A DNA stretch of 10,317 nt, taken from contig DIFU01000041.1 in assembly GCA_002419285.1 (NCBI GenBank), positions 17,384 to 27,700 of the forward strand, in the 5' to 3' direction. A program made the position numbers and the translations under genes. This document shows positions 1-8,779 of the stretch, one piece after another; position 1 is the first letter of the stretch; every line of letters starts with the position of its first letter. Under the pieces are notes generated by a model. That model worked only from the letters and a program-made list of their open reading frames with translations, did not search any database and was not told the origin of the DNA. Source of the DNA: Prolixibacteraceae bacterium UBA5740. Its GTDB lineage: Bacteria; Bacteroidota; Bacteroidia; Bacteroidales; Prolixibacteraceae.

Positions 1-47
1 GGCACATGCGCACTGATGTTTTTTGGATGAACCGATTTGAAGAAGTC

Positions 48-110
48 CTGTTGATGCATATCGATTTTTAGAAATTAGTTCTTGGATTGAAATGCATCAA
101 CAGAATTTTT
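48..110 (+). terminator. Possible terminator-like inverted repeat
   Basis: CTGTTGATGCAT (48-59) is repeated as its exact reverse complement ATGCATCAACAG (92-103), with 32 nt between the arms, and is followed directly by AATTTTT (104-110). A stem followed by T residues suits an intrinsic terminator for a gene entering from the left, but the loop is long and the stem is not GC-rich, so this is weak. A short open frame runs from the window edge to a TAG at 69-71; it could be the last 22 codons of such a gene, in which case the left arm would lie inside it. Confidence 0.25.
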
Positions 111-137
111 GTCGTATAAAAAAAATGCATTAAATAT

Positions 138-168
138 TTTGAGAGTTAGTAAACACTAACTAACTTTG
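138..168 (+). promoter_or_regulatory. Bacteroidota-type promoter of the efflux operon
   Basis: TTTG at 138-141 is followed after 19 bp by TAACTTTG at 161-168. This fits the Bacteroidota sigma-ABfr consensus (TTTG/TTG, about 19-21 bp, TAnnTTTG). Transcription would start near 174-176, giving a leader of about 70 nt before the ATG at 246. An operator-like inverted repeat fills most of the spacer, the arrangement expected for a promoter repressed by a TetR-type protein. No other good promoter is visible before 8344, so this one probably drives all five plus-strand genes. Confidence 0.65.
145..164 (+). promoter_or_regulatory. Operator-like element, copy 1
   Basis: GTTAGTAAACACTAACTAAC contains a perfect 6-bp inverted repeat (GTTAGT, 4-bp spacer, ACTAAC). 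It lies between the -33 and -7 promoter elements and overlaps the -7 element at TAAC. That position suits a site where a bound TetR-family dimer would block RNA polymerase. The downstream gene is TetR-like, so autoregulation is the simplest reading. Binding is inferred, not shown. Confidence 0.6.
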
Positions 169-201
169 CGTTGTTATATAAAAGTTGAATCGATTGTCTT
201 T

Positions 202-239
202 TTTTGATCCAATAAGTTAGTGAGTATTAATTAACATTG
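202..239 (+). promoter_or_regulatory. Possible second, weaker promoter
   Basis: TTTTGA (202-207) and TAACATTG (232-239) resemble the upstream promoter's TTTTGA (137-142) and TAACTTTG (161-168). The -7 element has one mismatch to TAnnTTTG and the spacer is 25 bp, longer than usual, so activity is doubtful. If it is used, transcription would begin at about the ATG at 246, giving a nearly leaderless mRNA. It may simply be what remains of a promoter-operator duplication. Confidence 0.2.
216..235 (+). promoter_or_regulatory. Operator-like element, copy 2
   Basis: GTTAGTGAGTATTAATTAAC matches copy 1 at 15 of 20 positions, and all five differences are transitions. Its inverted-repeat symmetry is weaker (GTTAGT against ATTAAT). 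It ends 10 bp before the ATG at 246, with its centre 71 bp from that of copy 1. It could be a second repressor site, allowing cooperative binding or looping, or a decaying duplicate. Confidence 0.45.
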
Positions 240-245
240 GGTATT

Positions 246-800
246 ATGGAAACAAGATCTGAAGAATTGAAGCCGGTTTATGGGAACCCAATGTCCCATG
301 AAAATGCAGGCATCACGGGGGAGACAGACAGTTGTCATTTCCACCCGGCTGATAGGGGTTACGACATTTTCACCCTGGTGCAGAGGGAGGAGGAGTTGCT
401 GAAAGATTTAATGATCCGGCTCGAAAATGAGATTCTCGGGATTTTGGAGGAGAATTCAATGAATGCCTTTGAACCCCCACAAGAACTGGAGATTTTATTC
501 AGGCGGCTTTATGCTTTTTTCCAGGGAAATCCCCATTTCCTGGCGCTCATCTTTGACAAAGATTTACGGGCGCATTGCGTTGGCGCTGATGAGATTGTAT
601 CCCGTTTGAAGAGATCTGCCTTCGACTATTTGAAGGGAGTAATAGATAATGGCAAGGATCAAGGGTACTTTACCCATCAGACACCGACTAAATCCCTTGT
701 AATTGATATTATGGGGAGTTTCAGGGGGTTGATGAATGATGTCAGGTTGGCGGACAAAATGATTGGTGACCTGAAAAAAATCCAAACTGAAAATGAGTGA
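246..800 (+). CDS. TetR-family-like regulator with no recognisable DNA-binding domain
   Basis: The product is 184 aa, predicted cytoplasmic, and the probable regulator of the operon. The second half reads like a TetR/AcrR ligand-binding and dimerisation domain: FFQGNPHFLALIF (about 91-103), GVIDNGKDQGYFT (131-143) and IMGSFRGLMNDVRL (155-168) match the helices seen in regulators next to efflux genes. The first 50 residues should hold the helix-turn-helix. METRSEELK looks like a normal TetR start and REEELLKDL like the start of helix 4, and the distance between them is about normal, but residues 10-45 do not read as an HTH and contain unusual Cys, His and Pro residues. I chose ATG 246 over an in-frame TTG at 237; a stop at 228-230 rules out a longer N-terminus. 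The gene overlaps the next by 8 bp. Options are a decayed HTH, compensating frameshifts or sequencing errors, or a divergent regulator. Confidence 0.6.
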   Translation: METRSEELKPVYGNPMSHENAGITGETDSCHFHPADRGYDIFTLVQREEELLKDLMIRLENEILGILEENSMNAFEPPQELEILFRRLYAFFQGNPHFLALIFDKDLRAHCVGADEIVSRLKRSAFDYLKGVIDNGKDQGYFTHQTPTKSLVIDIMGSFRGLMNDVRLADKMIGDLKKIQTENE

Positions 801-3153
801 AATGATGAAAAAAATAATTGTAAGATATTGGTTGGCTTTAATCTCCTTTCTGACATTGGCTGCTTTTTCAACAATGGCGCAGCCTTTGAATGTCGGAATC
901 ATCACCGATGCATCGGTAGAGCCGTTTTCTGCAATCAGCCATCAGCTTCAGATTGAACTGGATGCCCTGACGGGAATGAAAAATAAGTATGTAACCGGTC
1001 CAATACATACCGATTGGAATCGGGTCGGCATTGAGGAAAACCTGAAGAGATTTTTAAATGATCCGGAAATTGATGTTGTTGTAACCCTGGGAATTTTATC
1101 TCACGACGTGGCTTTCCAAATGGCTGATCTTTCCAAACCGGTAATTTCTGCCAATCTCCTTGACGGTGAATGGGAAATGGCATCCGGTGAAAGGGAAATC
1201 AGGGACAGCCTTTCGCGACACGAAAGGGTAACCCTTCCGGGAAGTTTGAAAAGCGACATGCTCGATTTTCACCGGATTTTTGGATTTAACCACCTGTCAG
1301 TGATCATTCCTTCAGGCTTATCACCTCATATTGCCGGGTTGGAAGCGTATCTCCTTGCCGCAACCGATGATTTTGCTATTTCTTTTGTTGCAGTTAATAA
1401 AAACGGGAAATTTATCAATAGTTTACCCTCTGGTACAGACGCCGTGATGGTTCTCCCTTTTGTCTTTCAAGGTGCGTCAGGATACAAAGAACTTTACTCA
1501 GGCCTGAATGAAGAAGGGATCCCTTCTCTGGCAATGGCAGGGACAGATGCGCTGGACCTGGGTGCTACACTGACTTATAACCAGCCTGCCACTTTCCGGC
1601 AATTGTCACGCCTGTTGGCCATCAGGGTTTTGAAGTCGGCCAGGGAAATGAATTCCGCTTTTAACTCCGAACCTGTGTATTCAGGTCAGCGCGTTCCGGT
1701 GGTCAACATGGAAAGCCTGCGTAAAACCGGGCGCTTCCCTGAATGGAAAATGCTCGAAAATGCAGTTCTGCTTAATCCCTCAAAGATCCCCGGCGAAGAG
1801 CTGACCTTGCATCAGGCCATTGCCATCGCCCTGGAGAATAACCTCGGAAACAAAATCACTGACCAGGACCTGTTGATGGCACAAAAGGATGTCCGGATTG
1901 CCCGGTCCAATCTGCTTCCACAGGTTGAGTTGTCGGGAAATGCCATCCAGCTAAGCGAGAACCTGGTGGAATCATCGATGGGACAAAGAGGTGAGTTCAC
2001 GGTTACCGGAAGTTTAACCCTGAAGCAGGTGATTTATTCTGAATCTGCATGGGCCAATGTAGCGCTTAAGGAATTGATGGCCGAAACAACGAAGCAGAGT
2101 GGCCGGCAGGTTACCCTCGATTTGGTGCTTGATGTTTCAGGTGTCTACATAACACTGCTGTTTGCCAGAAATAATGTCGATATCCGCAATGAAAATATTC
2201 ATGCGACCATGAAAAACCTCGAGCTTGCCAAGGCCAGGGCTGAAATTGGCGAAGGTCCGGTCTCGGATGTCAACCGGTGGGTCAGTGAACTGAACATCGT
2301 GAAAATGGAACTGAACGATGCCGAAGCCGGTTACCGCTCTGCCATGTACCGTTTAAACGAACTGCTCGACAAGCCTGTAGGTGATCCTGTATCATTACCT
2401 GATGCTGCCGATATCGCCGAAACGATCATTAATCATCAGTCAGTGCTGGATGCCTTGTTCAGTCGAGATCCCCTTTCTGATCAGTATGCCGATTTTCTGG
2501 TGGAAGAAATGATGTCTCACGCTCCCGAACTGCAACAGCTTTCTCTGGCCGGTGAAATGATTGACCGACAGAAGAGTATGCAGATCAGGAAGATGTATTT
2601 GCCCGAAGTGGCACTTATTGGAAATGCAGATCAGGCTTTTGTAAGGGAAGGGGTTATCCGTAATCCTCAATTGCCCGTGCCGCCTCCACCCGACGATATC
2701 ACCTGGAACCTTGGGTTACGGGTCAGTATCCCGTTATTCGAAGGGGGCCGTAAAAGAGCGGAAATTGAAAAAGCTGCCATTGGACAGGAGAAAATTGCCT
2801 GGCAGAGAAAAGACCTTTTGAACAAGATGGAAGCTGGAATCCGAACCAATGTGCAGTTTTTAAAAGCATCATACCGGGAGCTTGAATTGTCGGAAGCTGC
2901 CGCAAAAGCTGCCGGTGAGAATTTTCAGGCCGTTCAGGATGCCTATGTCCAGGGAATGGCCAACGCAGCCCAGGTTGCCGACGCACAAAGTGTGATGGTT
3001 CGTACCCGGACCATGGCCATGGGGTCAAAATATCAGTATTTGCTGGATTATGTCAAGACCGAAAGGTTGCAGGGGCGATTTCTTTTTCTGGAAGACGACA
3101 TGGAAAAATCGCTGTATATCAACAGGTTATTGGAGGGTTTAAGAACAGAATAA
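793..3153 (+). CDS. TolC-family outer-membrane factor fused to an N-terminal periplasmic-binding-like domain
   Basis: This is the predicted exit channel of the tripartite pump, at 786 aa against about 430-490 for ordinary TolC proteins. A signal peptide ends near STMA|QP (residue 29). Residues about 31-325 resemble the ABC_sub_bind (type I periplasmic-binding) fold: VGIITD near the start, IDVVVTLG (93-100), TDAVMVLP (215-222), EGIPSLAMAGTDALDLGATL (241-260), and a closing VVNMESLRKTGRFPEW. Residues about 336-765 form the outer-membrane efflux domain, with two internal repeats typical of TolC: LTLHQAIAIALENNL and RSNLLPQVELSG in the first, YLPEVALIG and VSIPLFEGGRKRAEIEKA in the second. ATG 793 overlaps the regulator stop; ATG 802 or 805 would give an equally good signal peptide without the overlap. 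The RND adaptor follows 12 bp downstream. The extra domain may capture or sense a ligand in the periplasm; its ligand is unknown. Confidence 0.85.
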   Translation: MSEMMKKIIVRYWLALISFLTLAAFSTMAQPLNVGIITDASVEPFSAISHQLQIELDALTGMKNKYVTGPIHTDWNRVGIEENLKRFLNDPEIDVVVTLGILSHDVAFQMADLSKPVISANLLDGEWEMASGEREIRDSLSRHERVTLPGSLKSDMLDFHRIFGFNHLSVIIPSGLSPHIAGLEAYLLAATDDFAISFVAVNKNGKFINSLPSGTDAVMVLPFVFQGASGYKELYSGLNEEGIPSLAMAGTDALDLGATLTYNQPATFRQLSRLLAIRVLKSAREMNSAFNSEPVYSGQRVPVVNMESLRKTGRFPEWKMLENAVLLNPSKIPGEELTLHQAIAIALENNLGNKITDQDLLMAQKDVRIARSNLLPQVELSGNAIQLSENLVESSMGQRGEFTVTGSLTLKQVIYSESAWANVALKELMAETTKQSGRQVTLDLVLDVSGVYITLLFARNNVDIRNENIHATMKNLELAKARAEIGEGPVSDVNRWVSELNIVKMELNDAEAGYRSAMYRLNELLDKPVGDPVSLPDAADIAETIINHQSVLDALFSRDPLSDQYADFLVEEMMSHAPELQQLSLAGEMIDRQKSMQIRKMYLPEVALIGNADQAFVREGVIRNPQLPVPPPPDDITWNLGLRVSIPLFEGGRKRAEIEKAAIGQEKIAWQRKDLLNKMEAGIRTNVQFLKASYRELELSEAAAKAAGENFQAVQDAYVQGMANAAQVADAQSVMVRTRTMAMGSKYQYLLDYVKTERLQGRFLFLEDDMEKSLYINRLLEGLRTE

Positions 3154-3165
3154 AAAGATATATGT

Positions 3166-4257
3166 ATGAAAACAGGAATAATCATTGGATTGGCCAGCAT
3201 CCTTTTATTGGCCGGATGCAAGAATGACAAGACCAGGCAGGAATCTGTCCGCCCTGTGTTTTATCAGGAGGCTGGCAGTATTCGGGGTAGTGATACCCTC
3301 GTCGGTTCCGGAATCATCCAGGCTGCCACCGAGGCTAGATTGAGCTTTAAGGTTGGTGGCATGATCGGAAAAGTCTCTGTTGAAATGGGAGATGCCGTTC
3401 GGCGTGGAGCCGTCATGGCACGATTGGATGAAACTGATTACCGTGTGCAGCTTGAACGGGCGTCGGCCTCACTCAAAAGCGCTGAAGCACAGCTTGCCGC
3501 TGCGCGGTCCTCATTTGCAAGGATTGAAAACCTATATATAAACAATCATTTGTCCTTAAGTGATTATGAAAAGGCACGACTTCAGGTTGACTCTTCCGAA
3601 AGTATGCTGAAAACGGCGCGTTCACAATGGGAAGCTGCCCGCAACCAGTTGGAATATACGGTATTAAAGGCTCCTTTTGATGGAGTGGTAACTGCAGTCA
3701 TGGCCCGTGAAAACGAAATGGCCGGTGCCGGTTATCCGGTTGTCCTGTTTTCGGCATCCCAACAACTGGAGGTGAGGACTACGGTGCCCGAAAAAATGAT
3801 CGCACGGATCAATCAGGGCGCTGATGTGACAGTCCGGTTCCACGCCTTTCCCGATCAATTATTTCAGGGTCAAATAAGTGAAGTCAGTCCGGGTGTTTCA
3901 TCCGCTTCGGCTTTTCCCGTTATCGTGCGATTGACCGGTGAGGTCAAAGGATTATTGCCGGGCATGACCGGCACAGTCGGGATTCCTCTGGAAAGAAATC
4001 CACATGCCTCAGAGAAATTCATTGTGCCGGTCGATGCTGTGGGGCACGACCAGGAGGGTGATTTTGTATATGTGGCATCCGACAGCCATGAAGGGGATGT
4101 TTATGTTGCCCAAAAGAGGTTGGTTTCCCTTGGGGAACTGCTTGCCGATGGGTATGAGATTCGTCAGGGGCTTGAACCGGGCGACAAGGTAATTACAGCG
4201 GGCTTAAGTTTTATGTACGATGGCCGAAGGGTGAAATTACTGGATGAGGAGAAATAA
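3166..4257 (+). CDS. RND efflux periplasmic adaptor, lipoprotein (HlyD/AcrA family)
   Basis: The 363-aa membrane-fusion protein joins the RND pump to the TolC-like channel. The N-terminus ends in a lipobox, LLAGC, with Cys18 as the acylation site, so it is probably anchored by lipid in the inner membrane as AcrA and MexA are. A first half-lipoyl segment (about 58-90: LSFKVGGMIGKVSVEMGDAV) leads into an alpha-helical hairpin (about 92-162, Ala/Glu/Arg-rich), then the second half-lipoyl segment (LKAPFDGVVTAV, 167-178), a beta-barrel domain (about 200-275) and a membrane-proximal domain (about 285-358, ending EPGDKVITAGLSFMYDGRRVKLL). Length and order are normal for the family. It starts 12 bp after the channel gene and ends 27 bp before the pump ATG, so it is part of the same operon. 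No feature reveals the substrate. Confidence 0.9.
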   Translation: MKTGIIIGLASILLLAGCKNDKTRQESVRPVFYQEAGSIRGSDTLVGSGIIQAATEARLSFKVGGMIGKVSVEMGDAVRRGAVMARLDETDYRVQLERASASLKSAEAQLAAARSSFARIENLYINNHLSLSDYEKARLQVDSSESMLKTARSQWEAARNQLEYTVLKAPFDGVVTAVMARENEMAGAGYPVVLFSASQQLEVRTTVPEKMIARINQGADVTVRFHAFPDQLFQGQISEVSPGVSSASAFPVIVRLTGEVKGLLPGMTGTVGIPLERNPHASEKFIVPVDAVGHDQEGDFVYVASDSHEGDVYVAQKRLVSLGELLADGYEIRQGLEPGDKVITAGLSFMYDGRRVKLLDEEK

Positions 4258-4284
4258 AGTCTGTCTGTTTCAAAATTGATTACT

Positions 4285-7200
4285 ATGAATCTTACGAATA
4301 TTACACTGAAAAACTCCCGTATCACCCTGATCGCGATTGTGGTGGCATCCATCATTGGTGTTTTGAACTATTTTGAGCTCGAACGCGATAGCATGCCTCC
4401 CTATACTGTCCGTATTGCATCGGTTGTCACCCGTTTTCCCGGAGCTGATCCCGGCCAGGTTGAGACATTGGTGACGGAGCCAATTGAGGAGGCAATCCGT
4501 GAAATCGCCGAGGTGAAAACCATAGCCAGCGAATCGCGACCCGGATTGTCGGTGATTACCGTTGAATTGCTGACCGACGTAAACGGCGCTGAACTGCAAG
4601 CCGTCTGGACCCGTATGCGCAACAAGGTAGCCGATGTCAGGCAGGTCCTGCCACAGGGAGTTGTTGGTCCGATAGTGAAAGACGAAGATGTCGGGACGGT
4701 CTTTGGCATCATTCTCGGCGTAACCGGGGAGGGTGTCCCAGACAATAAGCTGGAAGAGTATGCCAAAGAGGTAAGGGAGGAACTTCTGTTACTTCCTGAC
4801 GTAGCAAAAATCAAGCTCGGCGGCGTTCGTGAAGAGCGGATTTATGTTGAGTATGACGATAAACAGTTGGCATTATATGGACTGGATGCCACCCGTTTGA
4901 GAAATCTGGTCTCTGGTACCAACATCCTGTTCCCGGGGGGAGAGATCAATATGGGCCGGCAACGGATCGTGCTGGAACCCTCCGGAAGCTTCGAGTCGAC
5001 CGATAACCTGAAAAGAATGCTGGTTCCCACCTCATCGGGGGCTCCTGTTTACCTTGAAGATATTACCACGCGCATCTACAGTGATTATGTAACTCCATCC
5101 GAAAAGCTGGCCAAAATCAATGGGAAACCTGCCGTGGCGTTGTTTATATCCCTTCAGGATGGTGCCAATATTGTGCGCTTGGGCGAGGATGTTGACAAGT
5201 CGTTGGCAGAGATCAACGATCAGCTACCCTTGGGTGTGGAAGTGGTGCGCTCTGCCTCACAAGACAGGGTTGTGCACGGGCAGATCAACGATTTTCTGGT
5301 GAACCTGCTGCAGAGTATTGTCATTGTATTGGCTGTCATGTTTGTCTTTCTGGGTTTCCGGACTGGCTCCTGGGTGGCGGCCCTGGTGCCCATGGTCATC
5401 GTTACCTCTTTCTTTTTCCTGGGTCTCCTTGACCTTGGTTTTAACAAAGTTTCCCTGGCTGCACTGATCATCTCGCTCGGTTTGTTGGTCGATAATGGCA
5501 TTGTGGTTTCCGAGTCCATACTGGTGAATATGAACAAAGGCATGAGTGTCTGGGATGCCAGCATTTATTCGGGGAAGGTTTTGGGAGTGCCCTTGCTGAT
5601 TTCTACCCTGACCACCTCGGCTGCCTTCCTTCCGTTTGCCCTGGCAAATACCCCAATGGGAGAGATTTCATCGCAGTTGTTCTGGGTAGTCAGTTCGACT
5701 TTAATTGCATCGTGGTTCCTGGCCCTGACTTTCATTCCCCTGCTGGCTGTCATGATCATCAAAGTGAAAAAAACATCGGTTAAAGAGAAGGAAAGATGGA
5801 TCGACAAGGGTATGGAGAAGCTGAACATGTGGTATCAAAAACTTTTATCGAGAGTGTTGCATAAACCTGCCCTGTTTTTGGGCTTCGTGACTTTCTTGTT
5901 TGTCCTGGCTCTTTCGCTTGTCCGGTTTTTACCTTTCAAGCTGGTCCCCGACAGCGACCGAAACCTGGTGACGGTTGACATCAAATTCCCCTCGGGTACC
6001 CAAATGGAATATACCGAACAGGCTGTCAACGATATCGGTGAATTTATCCTTGAGAATCTTTTGGTTGATCCCGAAACAAACATGGGAAAGCCTGGCGTAC
6101 TTGATTTTTCTTCTTTCCTCGGTGAAGGGCCTGAGCCTTATGATTTGGGTTATTTCAAGAACGAAGCCAATTCGAGCTATGCCCATATGTTGTTGAACAC
6201 CACGGGTGATGCCGACAATGATTATATCATAGCCATGGTCGACAGTTTCTGTTATAACCACATTCCCGATGCCGATATCAGGGTAAACCGCCTCACCGGG
6301 GCAGGGGCATCAGGCACTCCGGTCGAAATCCGGATATCAGGCGACAATCCTGAAAGGCTGGCCTTGATATCGGAAAAAGTCAAGGGAAAACTGGTGACCA
6401 TTGAGGGGACAAAAAATATCTCCGACAACTGGGGGCCAAAGATCAAAAAGCTGGTGGTCGAGATCCATCCCGAAAATGCCCGGCGTGCCGGACTGACCAA
6501 CATGGAAATCGCACAGGCCTTGCAAACCGGATTCTCCGGAATGAAAGTCGGAGATTTTTATGAGAATGACGGCCAAATCCCGATCTTCATGAAAAGTGAA
6601 GGCACCGATGAACAGGGAATTGAATCTGTCAAGGCATTCAATATTTATGCTGCCTCTACCCAGCAGCATGTTCCACTTGCGCAGGTGGCCGATGTCAAAG
6701 TCAACTGGCAATTTGCAAAGGTCATCCGAAAGGACCTGAAGCGGACAATGACGGTAGGGGCATATCTTCATGCGGGCTATACCGCATCCGATATTTTTGA
6801 GGAAATAGGACCCTGGATGGAAGAGCAAAAGGCAAGCTGGGATTTGGGATATAGCTATGAGTTTGGCGGCGAAGACGAAGACAAGGCCGAAAACCTGGGA
6901 GCCATCTTTGCCAATCTGCCGCTGGCCTTCTTTCTCATCGTAATTTTGCTTGTACTCCAGTTCAACTCCTTCCGCAAATCGGCCATCATTGTTCTGGCCA
7001 TTCCTTTGGGCATCATTGGTGTGGTTGCCGGATGGTTTATCGGAGGTACGTTCATCAGTTTCTTCGGGGTGTTGGGTGTCATTGCACTTGCCGGGATTGT
7101 TGTCAACAATGCCATCGTCCTGATCGACCGGATCGATGTGGAACTGGCCGAGAATCCGGAAATTGACCGTCGCGATGCCATTTTTATGGCTACCCACAGT

Positions 7201-7452
7201 CGGTTTCGTCCGATTTTGCTTACAACCCTGACGACTTCACTTGGTATGCTGCCTCTATGGTTCTCGGGTGATTTGCTGTGGATTCCATTGGCATTGGCAA
7301 TCATTTTCGGTTTGCTGTTTGCTACCTTGATCACCCTGCTGTTCGTCCCGGTTTTGTATCGGTTGTTTTACAGGATCCCGTTCAGGGATTATACGTACAC
7401 GCCAGTTTTGTTTCAATCTTCAGACAACGGACAACATGAAAGTGAGCATTAA
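4285..7452 (+). CDS. RND-family efflux pump, inner-membrane permease (AcrB/HAE-like)
   Basis: The 1055-aa proton-driven transporter is the energised component of the tripartite pump. It has the usual RND layout: TM1 (about 12-30), a large periplasmic loop with the conserved early segment FPGADPGQVETLVTEPIEEA, TM2-6 from about 335, TM7 (about 528-550), a second large loop, then TM8-12 from about 876. TM4 carries GLLVDNGIVV with Asp403-Asn404 where AcrB has Asp407-Asp408. TM10 carries GIVVNNAIVLID with Asn941 where AcrB has Lys940. This VDN/VNN pattern occurs in many RND pumps outside the AcrB subgroup. I chose ATG 4285 over an in-frame TTG at 4276 because MNLTNITLKNSRITLIAIV is a typical RND start. 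The 3' end overlaps the next gene by 17 bp. It looks closer to amphiphile pumps than to heavy-metal pumps, but the substrate cannot be read from the sequence. Confidence 0.92.
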   Translation: MNLTNITLKNSRITLIAIVVASIIGVLNYFELERDSMPPYTVRIASVVTRFPGADPGQVETLVTEPIEEAIREIAEVKTIASESRPGLSVITVELLTDVNGAELQAVWTRMRNKVADVRQVLPQGVVGPIVKDEDVGTVFGIILGVTGEGVPDNKLEEYAKEVREELLLLPDVAKIKLGGVREERIYVEYDDKQLALYGLDATRLRNLVSGTNILFPGGEINMGRQRIVLEPSGSFESTDNLKRMLVPTSSGAPVYLEDITTRIYSDYVTPSEKLAKINGKPAVALFISLQDGANIVRLGEDVDKSLAEINDQLPLGVEVVRSASQDRVVHGQINDFLVNLLQSIVIVLAVMFVFLGFRTGSWVAALVPMVIVTSFFFLGLLDLGFNKVSLAALIISLGLLVDNGIVVSESILVNMNKGMSVWDASIYSGKVLGVPLLISTLTTSAAFLPFALANTPMGEISSQLFWVVSSTLIASWFLALTFIPLLAVMIIKVKKTSVKEKERWIDKGMEKLNMWYQKLLSRVLHKPALFLGFVTFLFVLALSLVRFLPFKLVPDSDRNLVTVDIKFPSGTQMEYTEQAVNDIGEFILENLLVDPETNMGKPGVLDFSSFLGEGPEPYDLGYFKNEANSSYAHMLLNTTGDADNDYIIAMVDSFCYNHIPDADIRVNRLTGAGASGTPVEIRISGDNPERLALISEKVKGKLVTIEGTKNISDNWGPKIKKLVVEIHPENARRAGLTNMEIAQALQTGFSGMKVGDFYENDGQIPIFMKSEGTDEQGIESVKAFNIYAASTQQHVPLAQVADVKVNWQFAKVIRKDLKRTMTVGAYLHAGYTASDIFEEIGPWMEEQKASWDLGYSYEFGGEDEDKAENLGAIFANLPLAFFLIVILLVLQFNSFRKSAIIVLAIPLGIIGVVAGWFIGGTFISFFGVLGVIALAGIVVNNAIVLIDRIDVELAENPEIDRRDAIFMATHSRFRPILLTTLTTSLGMLPLWFSGDLLWIPLALAIIFGLLFATLITLLFVPVLYRLFYRIPFRDYTYTPVLFQSSDNGQHESEH

Positions 7453-8344
7453 AACCAGAATGTTTGGCCTTATTCTGATTCTGTTTTCAGGGTTTGCTGT
7501 TAATGGCCAGACCCCCCCGAAGACCGAATCCGGAGTTGACCTTGCCAACATTGCCAGGGTGAATCAAGGGAACAGCTATATTACATTGCCTGCTGATATC
7601 GGCAATTTGGAACCCTTGTGGTTTGAGGCCAACTCATCTCCGAATTTTTTCATACGGCAATTTAAAAATGCCAGGCTGATGGGCGTTTTGACACCCCAGA
7701 TCATTATCCGGATGTATCAGGAAAGGTCATTCCCCGTAAGGACACCCAGCTATATTCCGCAGATTGCCGCTTACTATTTATTGTCATCCGGCCAGCAACG
7801 TGGCAGTACGACGATTTACGGTAAGATAGCCCATCACTCTAACGGCCAGGATGGCGATTTTTTCCAGGAGAACGGTGATGTGAATTTGCTGTCGGGCGAC
7901 TTTGCCACCAATTTTGTGGAATGGGGAATCATTAAAACCAACCAGGTGACAAGCCTGAATGCCCAGGGCTTTTACAAGGCATCGTTGGCAGTTCATCCCG
8001 GAAGCTGGTCGTCAAAGGAACTGGAAGGGAGATACAGTCCGGTTCGGCTGAATACCGCCATAACGATGTATAAGTTGCCTCGCCTGAGTGATGGCCCTGA
8101 TATGAAAGCCCGCATTTCGCTCAAAGGTGAGGCATCATGGATGTTTGGTCAGGTTCACGAATGGTCAGGTTTCGATCAGGAGAGGATCAACCTGAAACTA
8201 ACGTTTTACTACCATCCCAAATTTCTGGAGGACATTGGTTTGTTCGTCCAGCTGTATCATGGCATGGATTATTACAATATCTATTTTGATCACCAGCTGG
8301 ATGTCGTCAGGTTTGGATTGATGACCGAAAAGCTGCGGTTTTAA
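7436..8344 (+). CDS. Outer-membrane phospholipase A (OMPLA/PldA)-like barrel protein
   Basis: The 302-aa exported protein has a signal peptide ending near AVNG|QT (residue 24). It resembles the OMPLA family, calcium-dependent outer-membrane enzymes that remove acyl chains from phospholipids. The matches I recognise from E. coli PldA are RSFPVRTPSYIPQI (97-110, like SPFRETNYEPQL), the active-site motif HHSNG (133-137, with His133 and Ser135 in the places of His142 and Ser144), and a C-terminal strand pair LFVQLYHGMDYYNIYFDHQ (269-287, like the YSGYGESLIDYNFNQ region). Asn159 in ATNFVEWG is the best candidate for the third catalytic residue; it lies 26 residues after the His instead of 14, implying a loop insertion. 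Alternating residues and aromatic-rich strands suit a beta-barrel. The start overlaps the pump gene by 17 bp, which suggests translational coupling; Met9 (7460) is a possible alternative start. Enzymatic activity is inferred from the motif only. Confidence 0.7.
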   Translation: MKVSIKTRMFGLILILFSGFAVNGQTPPKTESGVDLANIARVNQGNSYITLPADIGNLEPLWFEANSSPNFFIRQFKNARLMGVLTPQIIIRMYQERSFPVRTPSYIPQIAAYYLLSSGQQRGSTTIYGKIAHHSNGQDGDFFQENGDVNLLSGDFATNFVEWGIIKTNQVTSLNAQGFYKASLAVHPGSWSSKELEGRYSPVRLNTAITMYKLPRLSDGPDMKARISLKGEASWMFGQVHEWSGFDQERINLKLTFYYHPKFLEDIGLFVQLYHGMDYYNIYFDHQLDVVRFGLMTEKLRF

Positions 8345-8436
8345 ACAGGCAGATCTTGGTGTTTGTCGAAGCGTCAATTTTAAATGGCATCTGACTTCTT
8401 TGTACTTCAGAGGCCGACAGGGTAATAGGATACCTG

Positions 8437-8502
8437 TAAAATGCTTTTATAATAGTTCTCGAATAGTGCCCACTATTCGAGAACTATTATAAAAGCATTT
8501 TA
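8437..8502. repeat. Perfect 32-bp inverted repeat with 2-nt spacer
   Basis: The left arm (8437-8468) begins TAAAATGCTTTTATAATAG and ends TCGAATAGTG. The right arm (8471-8502) is its exact reverse complement over all 32 positions, with CC between the arms. It begins 93 bp after the phospholipase-like stop codon, in the gap between convergent genes. The transcript would fold into a long, AT-rich hairpin with a GCCC loop. It may serve as a two-way transcription stop or as protection of the 3' end of the operon mRNA. It is far longer and more perfect than a usual terminator and lacks a clear T-run, so a mobile-element origin is also possible. Confidence 0.9.
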
Positions 8503-8757
8503 TTAGTATTTTAAGTACGACCCGACCACAGTGGCATGCCAGGTCTACCATAAATTGTTGGAAATTAGTTTAAAGTCACGGTTTCCACATATTCGCTTTG
8601 ATCCTGCCTGGACCGGTTATTGGGAAATCAATTTTCCATGAGAAACTTCAACTGATAAGAAGGCACGGTATCCATGATCGACAACAGTTTGTCTGATCAG
8701 GAGAATGAAAAATGCTACTAATTGGCTTTTGATTCTTTGATCCGGAAAGATCATGTC
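8503..8757. other. Intergenic region without a convincing gene
   Basis: No coding region longer than about 50 codons stands out on either strand. The only open frame I noted is on the minus strand, 8754 to 8617, coding for 45 residues (MIFPDQRIKSQLVAFFILLI at its start). It has a hydrophobic stretch but no recognised family, and lies just downstream of the minus-strand DUF1593 gene. TGGCATGCCA near 8531-8540 is a 10-bp palindrome of unknown meaning. I see no tRNA, repeat array or recognisable transposase remnant. Confidence 0.4.
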
Positions 8758-8779
8758 AGTGCGGTCACGCACTTTTCTT
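8758..8779 (+). terminator. Possible intrinsic terminator, plus strand
   Basis: AGTGCG (8758-8763) and CGCACT (8768-8773) form a perfect GC-rich 6-bp stem around the loop GTCA, followed by the T-rich run TTTTCTT (8773-8779). This is a small but well-formed intrinsic terminator for plus-strand transcripts. It sits against the stop codon of the minus-strand gene, so it would stop read-through from the efflux operon before it runs antisense into that gene. On the minus strand the hairpin has no following T-run, so it is unlikely to end the DUF1593 transcript. Confidence 0.45.
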